Below, in pieces: positions 47,801 to 60,974 of a stretch of DNA of 64,000 nt; position 1 is the stretch's first letter, and each line of letters begins with the position of its first letter. The stretch covers positions 310,001-374,000 of the forward strand of contig NOWV01000047.1 in NCBI GenBank assembly GCA_003344405.1, read 5' to 3'. The DNA comes from Trichoplax sp. H2 (lineage: Eukaryota; Placozoa; Uniplacotomia; Trichoplacea). The notes below the pieces were generated by a model. It ran no database searches. It was not told the DNA's origin and saw only the letters and a program-made list of their open reading frames with translations. The position numbers and the translations under genes were made by a program.

Positions 47801-49037
47801 ATCTCCTAATTTTGCGTTCTATCCACCTTTAAGTAATGATTATATTTTACAGACTACTTTAGCTGATCACTCTGATACGCTCTCGTAAAAAGTCTACTAG
47901 GGTAATCCTTCAAACGTAGTTATCTTATAATCATTATGGCCTCATTCTGAATGAAGTTGGAATAGTCAAAAACTATCCTTAAAAATCTAGCCATTTTGGC
48001 TATCGGCGATATTTGCATCAATATCGCTTCATTTAATAATGTCAAGTTTTTCTTAAAGTCGAGTAACCCTTCTCTATTAATATGTTTATGGTGCTTTACC
48101 GTAGCTTATCGATTTTATATTAGACCAATAATTAATACAGTAGTTAAATTGCTGGAACTACTCTTCAATACGAGCATTCTTTTAAACGTAGTTATTTTAA
48201 TGCATGTACACTATTATGGCTGGGCTTTTGGCTCATTAGTCTACGAGATTTTTCAACATCTAGTAATCCTACAAGACTTTTAAAAGGTTCCCAGTTTAAT
48301 TAATATATATTGAGGCTTTTTCAATTAAGATAAATTAATGAATCTATAATTACTCTTAAAGCCTAGTCGACCACCAATTGTAGTTATTTTACGTAAGTCT
48401 AATAGCTCTCTTATTAAATTGATATTGATTAGTCTACGACTTAGTCTTAAAATTAACTACTAACCAAGCATAGTGTATTTAAATTAATATACGTCCTTTT
48501 AATGGATCACAGTTGAATACACTAGGGAGATTGTAATGAGGTATGCAAATCAAAAGTTTTAAATTCATTTCATACTTTACTCGAAAGTTCGCTAGCCTAG
48601 TAACAATTAGCGTTATTAGTTGATTTTGCAGGAACGCATTACTTTTCTACTCAACTTTCTGTCTATCTTGATTAATTGCTATTTCAAAGCTTATTTAAAT
48701 TACATTTTTTAGTCCAAGAGACGATATAGCCTGATGCTTCCTTTCTCAAAAATAGATAATAATTAAAATTTATTATGACGACTGCGGTGATAATGGGGTG
48801 TATAGGCTGTTTTATCTTTCATTTCAGTGATGCTATTTTATCGCCGCGGGATCGTCTTTAATTCCCTAGAGTATGAACAGTTGTAGTTATGTTGGTTGGT
48901 GCTTTGAGGGTATTTTGATATACGTAGAATGACTTAAAATAGTGATTTTTCCAGTAGGATAATCATTCTGGACAGTTTGTAGAACGATATTACCTGATCG
49001 AATCGTACTTATAGACGTTGATCACAAGTTGAGTTCA
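44896..49037. other. Gene-poor spacer
   Basis: 4.1 kb without a supported gene. Open frames such as the 95-codon one at 47996-48283 (+) start at a non-ATG codon, have a very hydrophobic composition and show no splice context, so they are not called. Confidence 0.3.
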
Positions 49038-49705
49038 ATGACAAGGAAATTATCAGGAGATGCTTTATCAGCGGATGAAGGAGATGATGCTAGCCAGCTT
49101 AAAAAATTGGCCTCGCAGACTGACTGGAAAACGAATGATGAGCCAATCGATCGGTAGGTGGATTGTGAACTCAATACATACAAATGAATCGAACAAAAAC
49201 TATAAAATAGTCATAAATGTGGTTGTGAACGGTTGGAATTTTCACGATTCCAGATTAAACTCCTACTAAATAAGTCTATCGAGTTCAAATACTTTTGTAG
49301 AGACTGCCGATTATTTTTTTAATCATCTAGTTCTACCTAATTCAAATGGCTTACGATACCGGTACTAAAACATGATAATTTTCTACTACCAACATGTTTA
49401 GCTTTCACAAAATAGCTTATGATATTGAATGTAGTTTGCTGATGGCAATTCATCTTATTATTATTCCTTATTAACACAACGATTTAGTAAGCAACATCGC
49501 TAATAGAATAAAAAGGCCGAAATTGGCGGAAGCAATGCTGTATAACAAAATAGTTATAGAATCTGTTATTTCATCTCGAGTGAAAAATGAAAGGGTTATA
49601 ATATTTTCCCATAAATCCGACGGCATATTTATGCGAAGGAAGCTAAAATCATACTCTGACCTGAAAAACAACTGCTTAAACCATAGCTTAGGTTTATCAG
49701 ATTAA
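49038..49705 (+). CDS. Possible small two-exon gene, unknown
   Basis: Exon 49038-49153 begins with ATG and encodes an acidic segment (SADEGDDASQLKKLASQTDW) up to a GTAGGT donor. Exon 49507-49705, after TAATAG, continues in the matching phase (KRPKLAEAMLYNKIVIESVI) to a stop. The product would be 104 residues. The first exon has convincing coding composition; the second is less certain because another frame is also open on the opposite strand. No domain is recognised. Confidence 0.3.
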
Positions 49706-50389
49706 TTTCATCATATTTCTAGCATATAGTAAAAGTTTGCCTATACTACCAACACTACAGTAACCATTAAAACGATTGGCAGTGTACCAAATAACGATCG
49801 ATAGGTTGCATATAGCTTAATAGCGAGACCATCAGGTGCTAGTAATTGCCATTTTTTCCTTCAGCGTTGCTTGGGTGGTATTCTCGATCAGGTAGAAACC
49901 CAAACTGTGCTATTGGTTTTCCTTTTACGACATCCAGCCCCCAGGGATTAAGATGTATGTATTATCTATCGCAGCTAGCAAAAGTTGCACTATTGGACAC
50001 AGAGCAGTACACTATAAGCGTCGAGAAATGATTTATTAATCATCAAAAGATCTCTACTAAAGCAATTATACTTATATCTTTTATCTTATGAAATCTGTGG
50101 AGAAAGAGGAAATCATTATAGTAGAAAGTATTTTCCGGTTTATAATGTATAATACAAGAATAATGATCAAAAAGTAGAATGCAATTGTCTGTCTATGTGA
50201 ATAAGTAAACAATTGGAGAGCTTTGAGACCATGTGCATTTGAATAGTTCTTTTATTCTCTCCGTTCTAATGTAGAAAAAGTTCTAAGAACACTCCCAAAA
50301 TAGCGCCATTATAGATTAACTATCTTATTGTGTTACACTGCAAGCAAGTAAATAATCACAGAATTTTAGCATAGATTGAAGAAAGATTC
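49706..50389. other. Spacer with a possible minus-strand coding relic
   Basis: On the minus strand a short frame ending at 49839 reads PWGLDVVKGKPIAQFGFLPD and onward to a stop. It has a protein-like look, but a TAA lies upstream and no acceptor lies between, so it is at best a relic. Confidence 0.25.
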
Positions 50390-51270
50390 CATAGTAACGG
50401 AATTAAATATTTAGAATACAGATAGAGCCTTTAGATTCTATCACAGCAAAATTGAATATTTTATTGTAAAGATAGAGCCTGTAGATTCTAAGACGATAAA
50501 ATTTAAAAATCTATCATAAAATAGTATAGACCTAATTCTACTACTACGAAATTAGATATTTTACCCATAATTTAGATAGGATATATCAATTCTACTATAA
50601 AAAATTAAACTATAAAGATGGAAAAGATAGATTTAACAGGAACTAAATTCAATATTTTACTATAATTTAGATAGTTTAGATAAATTCTACTGTAATAAAA
50701 AAAGTTCTAAAGATAAAGGAGGGATATTCTACCTTAACCGAATTAAATGTTTTGCTATCTTTGGATGGAATAAATAAATTCTACTATAACGAAATTAAAG
50801 TATACAGATAGAAGAGATAGATCTTGCAGTAACCAAATTTAATGTCTTACTATAATTTAGATAGAATACGAGTAGATGAATTTTACTATAACAAAATAAT
50901 ACTATAAAGATAGGATAGACAGAATTTACGGTAAATTAAATCCAATATTTAAAATGAATCAGAAAGAATAGACAAATTCTACAGTAATCGAATTAAATAT
51001 TTTGCTATCCTTTGGATAGAATAAACAAACACAACTTTGACAAATTAATGCTATAAAGATAGAACAGATAATTTTACAGTAAATCAAATTCAATATTTAC
51101 AGTAATTTAGATAGAATAGATAAACTCTACTATAATAAAACAAAGTTGTTAAGATAAAACGAGAGAAATATTTACTTTCATCAAATTAAATATTTTACTA
51201 TGCTTTAGAATAGATAAATTCTACGATAATTAAATTAAACTACAACAATAAAAGAGATAGGTTTTACGAT
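50390..51270. repeat. AT-rich tandem array, half-units about 55-60 bases
   Basis: Alternating elements repeat about seven times: TTCTACTATAA..AAATTAAA followed by AAAGATAGA..AGATAG, then CAGTAA..AAATTCAATATTT and ACTATAATTTAGATAGAATA. The whole period is near 115-120 bases. Confidence 0.8.
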
Positions 51271-52042
51271 TCTATGGAGATTTCTTCAAGGAAATTCCAC
51301 CCATTACTGCGTAAAGCTAAGATTTAATCATTGCAACTTTCATCATCGAGGCTATAGAGCTAATCTGTCATGGTGCATTAGTCCTATGAAAGTGGGTACA
51401 AAATAGACGACTATTTTTAATATATTTACAGCGGATGAAATTCTGTTGTAACGTCTTAAATACGGGTTAAATTGCTTGCATTATTATAAATAATACTTCC
51501 ATTTTGCTAGTATAAAGTCAGCGTGTAAAATCTTAAAAAGATCTTTTATAAAGAGCTTTAAACTTTCAAAATTGGAATTTTTAAATTTAGACATAATTTC
51601 CGATAAAAAGATCATAAGGTCGACTGAGTAGATATATTTTAGCAATGAGGGAAAATTAAGGAAGGATAAAATACCAAAATTTTATTTGTCATTCTTAATT
51701 ATGATGCACTGCAATCAGTAGACAAGGGTTACCATCGTCGTCAGTGAGGATGGATACATTAATAATAACAAATGTATTAGAAAGCGAAGTAACGACTTTA
51801 CATTTAATTCGAAAATCTGTTGCCAGTGACCCGACGTAACTTGGCTATAGAAAGCCTGCATTAGTATAATATTCCAGTTGTAAATTATTATGACTAACAA
51901 TATTCCAATAATTTAAACAGCCATCTTAATATTCCTATAAAAACTGGGAATGTTTTAAGTTAAAATAATTCTGGATAAAGGGCAAGATGGATTGGAATTG
52001 AAATTAAACTGAGTTTTATCTTTTTGATGTCATTTCTCTTAG
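51271..52042. other. Region expected to hold the first ENT exon
   Basis: The SLC29 gene must have an upstream exon ending in phase 2 before 52043, but none could be identified in this AT-rich stretch. Confidence 0.25.
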
Positions 52043-55000
52043 GTTTCATATGGTATATGTGATATTCTTTTTTATTGGCATTGGAACTGTACTTCCAATT
52101 AATATGTTTATGACTGCTAGTTCGGTATGTTGGTTTGATATGAAAGTAATATCCTATTAACTTTAGGGTATTGGTGATTGGATAATCTTGATATCATGAA
52201 ACAATTAGCGAATCTTGTACTCTGAAGGAATCGTACTCTTTGAACAGTTTCTATCTGCCGAGATATAAGATGGTATAATATTTATTTTAATTTTAGTACT
52301 TTTCAGCGAAATTAGCCGGAACTCGATATCAATATATGTTTGAAGGTTATCTGTTACTAGTTTATTCAATTGGTATAACAGTTTCCGCTGCAATTAGCAT
52401 TTGGTTACTGCGATCGTAAGAAATTTTTACAAAGTTACTTATGACTGAATATTCTTTTTGAATTTTATTGCCAAGCAATTTGTATAGTATCGGTAAAAAT
52501 TATAGATTTAGAACATATTACGCTGAAACTAAGTAAACTTTTACGTTTTATTTTGGATTCACAGACATAAGAATAATTTAGTTGTAGGGTAAAATTTATG
52601 TCCTATTTTCGATAAAGCCATCTCCTTTGTAGAGGAATTAATATTTCAAAAATTTTTCTACACTAGCTTAAAATATTAATACGCAATTTGATTAGTTTCT
52701 ATCTTATTCCGTCTTAATGGCCATATTCGATAAATTAATTATCATGCATTACTGAATAGATGGTGTACATTGCAATTCCTATACCTGGCATTGAAATCAC
52801 AAATTAAATATGAATTTTTCTTCAATGATAGGCTTTGACTTGCGTATAAAATTAATTTTGATCGTTATTCATAAAGTATATCATCTTATACAACTGTTCC
52901 TATATGCAGTAGATTGCAATCAACCTAAATTTCTGCACAGTAATAAGTATTTGTGTATTTTTATGTTTAATATAAATTTTAGCATCCGAATTACGTATCG
53001 ATTAGTGTTTTCGATACTGATTTTAATATCCATATTTACTTTTATGGCTGTATTGGCTCAAGTTGATACCTCAACCTGTAAGTTAAGATGTAGACTGTAA
53101 TAATCTGCTATCCGTGAGTATAATTCACAGATCTTCAAATGGATGAGTATAATGAAAAGATTAATATTATATTATAGCTATAATAAGTGTAATATTTCAG
53201 AGAAATATCTATCAACTCTACTCTATGCTTTAAAAGTGTACGGTACATAAATTGACCGATATCATTTTAATTAATAATTATAACAGTCTAAACAAACGTG
53301 GATGAAAACAAAATTTTAATATTTTGATCAGTGTTGGATATAGAACTCATTTATTATCCGTATTAACGTTAAAATATATCATAATTTCAAGAGAACGATT
53401 ATTTACTAAGATTGTTGCCGAAATTGTAGCTGAATTAGCAGTTTAAATTGTTTTCTATTATTGAAAGTTATTATATTGTGTTAATGAAGCAATATCTAAA
53501 TTTCGTTAATATTGTTGTTATCATGGAACCTTATTTAATTGTTTAGTTCTCTTCGTATACATTGACTTACTGCGGATATCATCTTGTTGAGATTGACATT
53601 TTCTGAGTTGGACTAACGCCAACATTGCAATTGCCACATTTCAAAACCCTGTTCATTTATTTAATTCTTTTAATATACATTGACTTACTGTCAATATCAT
53701 CTTGTTGAGATTGATGATTTCTGAATTTAACTAACATTGCTGTTACTTTAAGCTGGAGATGAAGAACTACAAAACTAATATTTTGATTATTTATTCTTTC
53801 TAATACTAGCTGGAAGACAAGCATTTTTCATATTGACGATGGCCGTCGTTTTTATTTTTAGCTGTAAGCGAAATAAATATTATTTCTAGTATGCATTAAT
53901 AAGAATACATAGTAATAACCGAATATTAACTATTAATTAATAAAAGCATAAAGAAATTGTGATCTTTAATATTTCTGGGATTGCTGAAATTCCGGCTTTA
54001 ATGTAGAATCTTTTCATAGCTGCGAATTTTTGGTAGTGCTGAATCTTATTTTAATCGCATATTACTACTATTTCTAATACTTCCTTTATGCTTTAGATTT
54101 TTCTACGATATCAATTATAACCGATGGTTTTTAAAAATGTACAATCTTTCTATTCTGATATAGTAGCTTAAGCAGTCCACTTATTTTCAGTTATAGCATT
54201 GATCATTCTCTCACTATCTTTTATATTTATGTCACGGTCATTACAAAGTCACTTTAATACTGAATTTTATCGATCCGCACTATCAGTTTTTGGTAGCGCA
54301 TTATTTCAATCAAGCTTTCTAGGATTAGTTAGTGTATTTCCTAGAAGATATCCACAGTCAGTGATATCTGGCATGGTTAGTATTGCATCAAACTTCTTGA
54401 AAGTTGAACAGTTAATCACCATTTTTTATTATTAAAATGATATTTGTTAAAAAAGTGATCGATAGTAATCAAAAATTTAATACTTTTATCGCATCGTTAT
54501 TTGCATTTGCTCTTTCATAGGCATTTTCTGGAGTTTTTGCTGCTGTAGGTGGAATAGTATCTTTATCTGGTAAGTTATTTCTAGCTATTTCAACAATATA
54601 ACAGAGTAAATCTATCTTTCTATATAGCAAAAAAATCAACTAGAGTTTGCCTCTTGCTGGACAGTGACAATATCTGTGATATGGTATTAGTTTTAGCAAA
54701 GAAAATCATTTATTAAATTCTTTGAATTTAGAAGACAAATGGAACTCATAAATTATGCTAACGCTTGGAAAAAACATAAAGTCTAAAGCATAGTAAATAA
54801 CAATTTCAGAAATAAGTCAATTTAAATTGACAGTAAATAAATTAGTTTCTAACAAGATTAATTCAAAAGACATACTTTATTCCATCAAAGCCAATTTGAT
54901 AGCCTCATGAAAGATATAAAACTTATGGTTAATTGAATATAGTAAAATCTTCAACAAACTAATAAGATTATCGGCTCTACCTTTGCTCAGATAGCACTCT

Positions 55001-57724
55001 CTCATTTCTTGAACGATATCTATTTATATATGCTTCTCAGAGCAAATAAAAAGTATAATAAATTGTAAAATTAATAATATACATATTCTAGAATACTGTT
55101 AACAGATATTATATAATAGAAGCTAATTATATGAAGTTTAGGAATTACATTATTTAGGACTATCTAATAGCATTATACCATTGAGAAATTTTGATAAAAT
55201 TTTTCATAACACGTCTATCACCATTATGGTAAAAATAAATGTGACTGAATTTTAAGTATTAAATCTTAGATATTTTAGAAGGACTGTTTAGCTAGTAAAT
55301 CACTGTGACCTCATCACGATATGTAATGCATTTTTAATTGATATGGAGCTTTCTGTCATTATTACAAAATTCTACTTCAACTAACTTCTAATCGGCCTAG
55401 ATCTAGCATAGTCTAGCTAGAACTATGGTTAAATTTTGGTGCAATATTCACTTACTAGAACAAATTTTAAATAATTTTAAAAGTACAATCAGCCTTGAAA
55501 ATAGCCAAAATATGCATTTTGTAGATATATAACATATGTACAGTATACGTAGGCTATATTTAGGATGTAACTATTTGGCTATAGGAAAATTTAACCTTTC
55601 ATTTTGATACAATTATAAAATTGTTATAAGTGATTAATTATGCAAACTGGACTAATGTCTTTATGCTTAAACAGTTGGACGCTCAATGCAAAGTTTTGCA
55701 ACAATTTACTTTTCTGCGGCTGCACTTTTCCTTAGTTTAATTTTGGTCTTACTGTATTTTACGAGAAAGATGGTATGTGACTTAGAAGAAAGTCTACTGA
55801 TTGAATAAATCGAAGTAGAATGCTGCAAATTTCTACCGTGTCGTTTTTCAATGATTATAGTATTTTTATGATTGCAGGAGTTTGTTCAATATCATTTGCA
55901 ATATTTAGAGTTTGGTAAGATTTTAGTAGAAATTCTACTTGTCAGCTAATTTTGTTAGTGTAACTGGTAATAATAACACAAATAATTTTCATTTTAGTTA
56001 GAAGCGTAAATTATGTTCATATAAATCGACTACCTATCTGAACCCAATGTAGGACAGAAAAATGCTAAACGTTTCTATCAATACGAGGAAGAATACGATA
56101 GCGATGATGATATAAACAGCAATCCTCAATGTGCTAAGACGCATCAGAAATTTAGTTATGTTTGGTATCTTCTAAAAAAGGTAAGAAAACTGCTCTATAT
56201 TGTGAATAAATTTCTAGAAGTCATTATGTCTATATCTCATAGAAACCGACATTGTACGATAATATTATGAAGTAATCGATGACTTCAATGATAGATATGG
56301 TTATTGGCCTTGAGTCTCTTGCTATGTACAATGGTCACTTTTGCTATCTATCCTCCTATCATGGCTCGTGTTAGACCGATGCAAAGTTATCCTCAAGATC
56401 CATTTTTTAGTAAATTTATAAACGTGCATAATTTTATTTCGGCATTATATATATTCAATTCAATATTATCATCAAATCAGCATTAGGAATTTTTATGAAA
56501 TAGTACTACCAAGTACACTAAAAAATAAAATGATTTCAGTTTGTAATGTAGTATACATATAAAATATTGGTTTAATTAATTGTAGTTTCTGTTAGGAATA
56601 GCACCCGGTACTTTAAAAAGGAAGACTACTTAAAATAGTCTATGTATCCTAGTTCTATGGACAGCAATATAAAAGATATCATAGACTTTTATGCAGTATT
56701 TATTTCGTTAGCCATCCTTGAATGCTCAATTTATAACAAAGTCATTTAGTTTGACCTAGCTTATATAAGGATAATCAATTATTTCACAGATCTAATTTAT
56801 TTTGCTAATATACGCGTATTACACAGTAGTAATAAGTTGACTTGATCAAAATCTGACGAGAATTAGATAAATCTAGATTTAAATTCTACATCGAATTTAA
56901 TCGTAGTGAAGCATTACCACCACCTATAATAATGATGCCCACGAATATTTTATACAATGTCTATCTATATTTGTAACCATAAAACAAGAAGTATGAATTT
57001 AAACATTTATAGTTTATTTATTTCTTAGTAGTTATAGCGCCACGTGGAGGCGATTACTTCTAATTAATTTGCTTCGCTAATGATTTCGACAAAGGTTTTA
57101 AATAAATTTAAATTTATTACTTTGAATTTTAGGAAAACTATTCGTCCTGTTTGCTTATCTACTATGCGCATTAGGCGATTTCGTCGGAGCGGCAGTTGCG
57201 CTATGGATATTATTGGTACTATCAATCTATGTTGTATTTTTATAATTAAAAAACTTGAAAATTAAAGCAATTTATTGCTATATATGATGCTATATTGTAG
57301 CCTAGGCCTGATCAAGATAAAGTTCTGTTGCTTCTGAATGTACTAAGGATGGTATTTCTTCCAGTCTTTTTATTATGTAATGGTCACCCGCGACAGTACT
57401 TACCGGTATTGATCAACAATGATGCACCATATTTGATTTTAGCGACAGTGTTAGGCTTATCTAATGGCTATTTTAGAACATTAGCGACGATATATGCCCC
57501 AAAGTATGTTAAATAACTAGGATGGATAGCTAATTCATACTGAAGAATTGATCAAATTCTACGTGATATTATTCTCTTAATTAAATATACGTTTTTTTAA
57601 ATGTACTTTCAGGAAAGTATGTCCTCGATATCGAGAATCTGTGGGTGCAATTATGTTCTTTTTTAATGTAGCAGGCGTAGGAGCTGCATCTTTAGTCGCT
57701 TTCTTATCCTGCAGTATTATGTAA
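52043..57724 (+). CDS. Equilibrative nucleoside transporter (SLC29/ENT family), first exon not found
   Basis: Thirteen exons: 52043-52124, 52297-52415, 52983-53077, 53810-53863, 54287-54375, 54521-54569, 55675-55772, 55878-55914, 56053-56180, 56295-56409, 57133-57215, 57301-57503, 57613-57724. All junctions keep phase and yield 421 residues plus a missing N-terminal end. ENT landmarks: TM1 with GIGTVLPINMFMTAS; TM3 ending VLAQVDTST; FGSALFQSSFLGLVSVFP in the TM4/5 region; GHPRQYLPVL and LGLSNGYF in the TM9-10 region; and a last helix preceded by PKKV and ESVGAIMFFFNVAGVGAA. The central loop (56053-56180) is acidic and cytoplasmic. The TM1-TM2 extracellular loop is much shorter than in human ENT1. 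The protein carries nucleosides across the plasma membrane or an organelle membrane; the ENT subtype is not decided. Introns are up to 1.1 kb. Confidence 0.93.
53525..53745. repeat. Two-copy direct repeat in an ENT intron
   Basis: The segment TACATTGACTTACTG followed by ATATCATCTTGTTGAGATTG occurs at about 53558 and again at 53677, about 120 bases apart. Confidence 0.85.
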
Positions 57725-58259
57725 CACTGTTAATATGTTTATTGTAGTGAAGATAAAACATATGTGTGAGGTATGTATTGTATTTATTTCGATTCTTTTT
57801 CAGAAAGGATTTATTAAAATTTAATCTTTCATCAGATTAAATATTCAGATTAATATTGAGCACGAGTATGTTATTAAGAATGCTAACGAATACTTGTATA
57901 AGCGTATGTGATGTGCAGTAATACTGGCTAGCTGCCTAAAGCAGATCATGTTGATCAATAAAGATATTTCACTATGAGAAAATTTCTGGCTTAGAACTTG
58001 TTCTCGATGTTTCAAATGGTTGAGTCCCGTTGGTTGGTCAATAAGGCATAAATTTTCCATGGTTTGCCTGCCGTCTTATATCTACTAAAATTCGTCAAAA
58101 TCACCTACTAATAGCTTTAAATATAAGCGTAGACTCCTGAGTAGAATTAAGCTTGGATTATTTTCTATTTGCTGCTGTTATTCTCGACATCTTTACCTAG
58201 ACTGCCCTGTATAGTAATTCCATCCTAGTGACATCTAGTACCGAAGCAATTGAATATAT
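57725..58259. other. ENT 3' flank
   Basis: 3' UTR and intergenic DNA; no coding exon recognised. Confidence 0.3.
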
Positions 58260-59200
58260 GAGTATCGTATGATTAATTAGTTTCGATAAAGCTTATGTTA
58301 GCAGATATATCAACTTTGAATTGCATAGAATTGATATTACGATAGTTTGCCTCTGTGGATGGAATTGAGTGCCCGTTAGCTGGTCGAATTTGCTCATACA
58401 AACAGCATCGAATGCGATAGGCATATTTTCTGACTTGCTTATTGAAGTAAGTATAGGCATAAATAGATCATTATGCAGTGTAATAAGAATCTAGCTATTT
58501 CGATATAATACGTATTAGCTTTGGATAGTATAGATATGATAGTTTGCTTTATTGGGGAAGAATTGAGTATTCGATGTCTTGTTAAAATTGCTTCAAAAAT
58601 CATGAAATGCTATAGCTACATTTACTAACTTGTTAAGCTAACTAAAGTAAGTGAGTGTCTATATCGATAGACTGATATGCAGTATAGTAAGGTCTAGCTA
58701 TTTCTTCACAGTATATATTATCTTTGAATAAGATAGAATTGATCCTATAAAGGTTTGCTTAATTAAGTAGAATTGAGTACTTTCGAGTCAATTTTGAGTA
58801 GGTGTTGTCTTGTTGAAATTACTAAACAAAACAACAAGTATCAAAACACCCTCGAATATGATAGTCATATTTTCTATTTTACGAAGCTAACTGAAGTACA
58901 GAAAATATGCTGTGTAAGTAGATAAATTGATATGCAGTTTCGATAAGATCTAGCTGTGCCAAGCAAAGTATGTATAAACTTTAAATAAGATAGGATTGAT
59001 CTAACGATAGTTTGCTTAGTGGGTGGAATTGAGTACTCATTGTCTAGTTGAAATTGCTTCTAACTTGCAAAGTTAATTGAAGTAAGCCATTATACGTGTA
59101 GATAAATTGATATACGGTATGGTAAGAGGCTAGTTATTTTACCACAGTATGTGTTCGCTTTAAAGAAGATAGAATTGATTCTGCGATAATTTGCATTCTC
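58260..59200. repeat. Tandem array, unit about 210-240 bases
   Basis: Four or more diverged copies contain AGAATTGAT..TACGATAGTTTGC, TGGAATTGAGT, GAAGTAAG, ATTGATATGCAGT and TAAGATCTAGCTATTT. Copies are near 58330, 58540, 58740, 58990 and 59170. Confidence 0.8.
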
Positions 59201-59399
59201 ATATCTGGCTTACAACGAAAAAAGAGTAAACTTGCAATTTCTAAATATAAAATGTCTTGTTTTGAAACTTTTATAGTAGTTACTCTAGTATATCGGTGAT
59301 AACGCAATCAATTATTTCTAGGAGTCCCTTGAATTTAGTTTCAAGATTTTTTACTCTCAATTTTGCAAGAATGTCAAAGTAGGCCAAATTCTATCTGAC

Positions 59400-60590
59400 A
59401 TTATCATAGTCATCTTGAAAGCAATGATAGACAATATCGACTCACTGCGATGGCTTGATATCTGTATTTGTAAACAAGACAAGAACTGACTGCAGATGGT
59501 TTTTTTCTATAACACACCCATACGAAAACTTATTGTCACGGTACGAACTACTGTGAAGAAATAGATATCTAAATTTGGTTAATATAATATGGTGATATTA
59601 TATTACAACTAGTTACTTACAATAGGAATTACTCTAATTATAAATGTGTTTCAGTAAATTTAATACTGTGCTATAATGTGCACTGAAATGATTCTGTGAA
59701 TGGACATATTGTAGTCCGACTGTGAAAAATTAGTTAGGTAGATGGTCTCACCTAAGTATTTTTATAAGATAACTCGTGAATGTTAGCTGCTGTAGAAGGG
59801 TATATAAGCCCGACAGATAGTTGAATAAAGTAGTTCTCAATTGTATAGTTGTTTTAACGTAGAATCAAAGGCGTCTAAATTCTTGTAAGGTAGTTAAGGG
59901 ATACTGAATCCCGGAAACTATAGTAATTTAGAGATTTGTTTTACGTTATCCTTGTCACGAAGCTGGTTTGTAACACTTATTCAGTTGCCTTTTTTATCCT
60001 AGGCTTTCTTTCTAGAATTATCTCGTTCGTATATGTAAATTTGATTTCTGTAATGTTGGTCATATTTATATGACAATCTTCCACTATGAATTTTATAAGT
60101 TGCTCTTGATAATGGCATGATGAAAATATTACTATACTTACTTTATAGTTACTCTCAATATTACGTATTTTTAAGCAAGATTAAAACTAACTGTAGATAG
60201 CTTTCTTCTATAGCAACACACCTGCACGAATGCTTGCCCACTTGTCATTTTAATCATATACTTTCATTTTGGAAATATCTTGTCTCGATATGTACATCTA
60301 ATTTCCATGATGTTGATTGTCTTATAATATTTACCTTATAGTAATTCCCAAGTATTAGTAAACAAGTCAATAACTAACTGTAGATGATTTTCTTCTATAG
60401 CATCGAACCTTTACGAAAGCTTGTTCAGTTTTCATTTTTATTCTATGTTCATACTGTATGCGTAGAATTATCTTCTCTCTATATATACATTTGATTTCCG
60501 TAATATTGGCTATATTTATATAATATTGATCCACAATGAATTTTGTAGGTTGTTCTTGCTAGTGGCATGATGAAAAATATTACGAAATAT
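59400..60590. repeat. Second tandem family downstream of ENT
   Basis: Segments with ACAAG.C.A.AACTAACTGTAGAT, TTTCTTCTATAGCA, CACGAA.GCTTG and TGATTTC.GTAATGTTGG occur near 59480, 60180 and 60370, separated by about 190 bases for the last two. The arrangement is more irregular than in the other arrays. Confidence 0.65.
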
Positions 60591-60592
60591 AG

Positions 60593-60974
60593 ATGATGAC
60601 AATGAAGACAATCAAGACCTACGACAAAAAATCAGTGTTGCTTTCTCTTACACTATTGATGAAGCAAACTCTGAACAAGTTAGGTTTGCTACAATTTATA
60701 GATTACATGTAAAAAGTTGCAACAAAAGCGATATTATACAACTGGATGAAATTCAATAGAATAAGTAACCATCAAGAAAATCTGGCAATATCGTGATCTA
60801 AATTTATGCTATATAGATTTAGTTCATCTTAAACTGTTCGCGGCAAATGATTATGAACGAGAAAACATTTATTTGTCAAATGAAACTGTCTGGAATCCAC
60901 TAAAGTTGACTATCATTTTCTATCAATCGAATTATATAGACACCCCTTGGTATGGAATTAAATTTTTGATTAAC
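60593..60974 (+). CDS. Possible exons of an unknown gene
   Basis: After an ATAG acceptor, 60593-60759 reads DNEDNQDLRQKISVAFSYTI and on to a TAG; a GTTAGG donor lies after SEQ near 60677. A second stretch, 60777-60974, follows ATCAAG and reads KIWQYRDLNLCYIDLVHLKL, ENIYLSNETVWNPLKLTIIF and so on to a stop. Both have protein-like composition and sit just after the repeat array. No start exon and no family could be identified; a decayed gene is as likely as a live one. Confidence 0.3.

Noticed and set aside
47996-48283. 95-codon hydrophobic plus-strand frame
   Set aside because: No ATG at its start and typical of chance frames in AT-rich DNA.
49839-49960. Minus-strand stretch reading PWGLDVVKGKPIAQFGFLPD
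   Set aside because: Protein-like, but an in-frame TAA lies just upstream and there is no AG acceptor between, so it cannot be a normal exon.
32052-60590. Possible CRISPR array among the tandem repeats
   Set aside because: The genome is eukaryotic, units are contiguous and diverged, and there are no constant short repeats separated by unique spacers and no cas genes.
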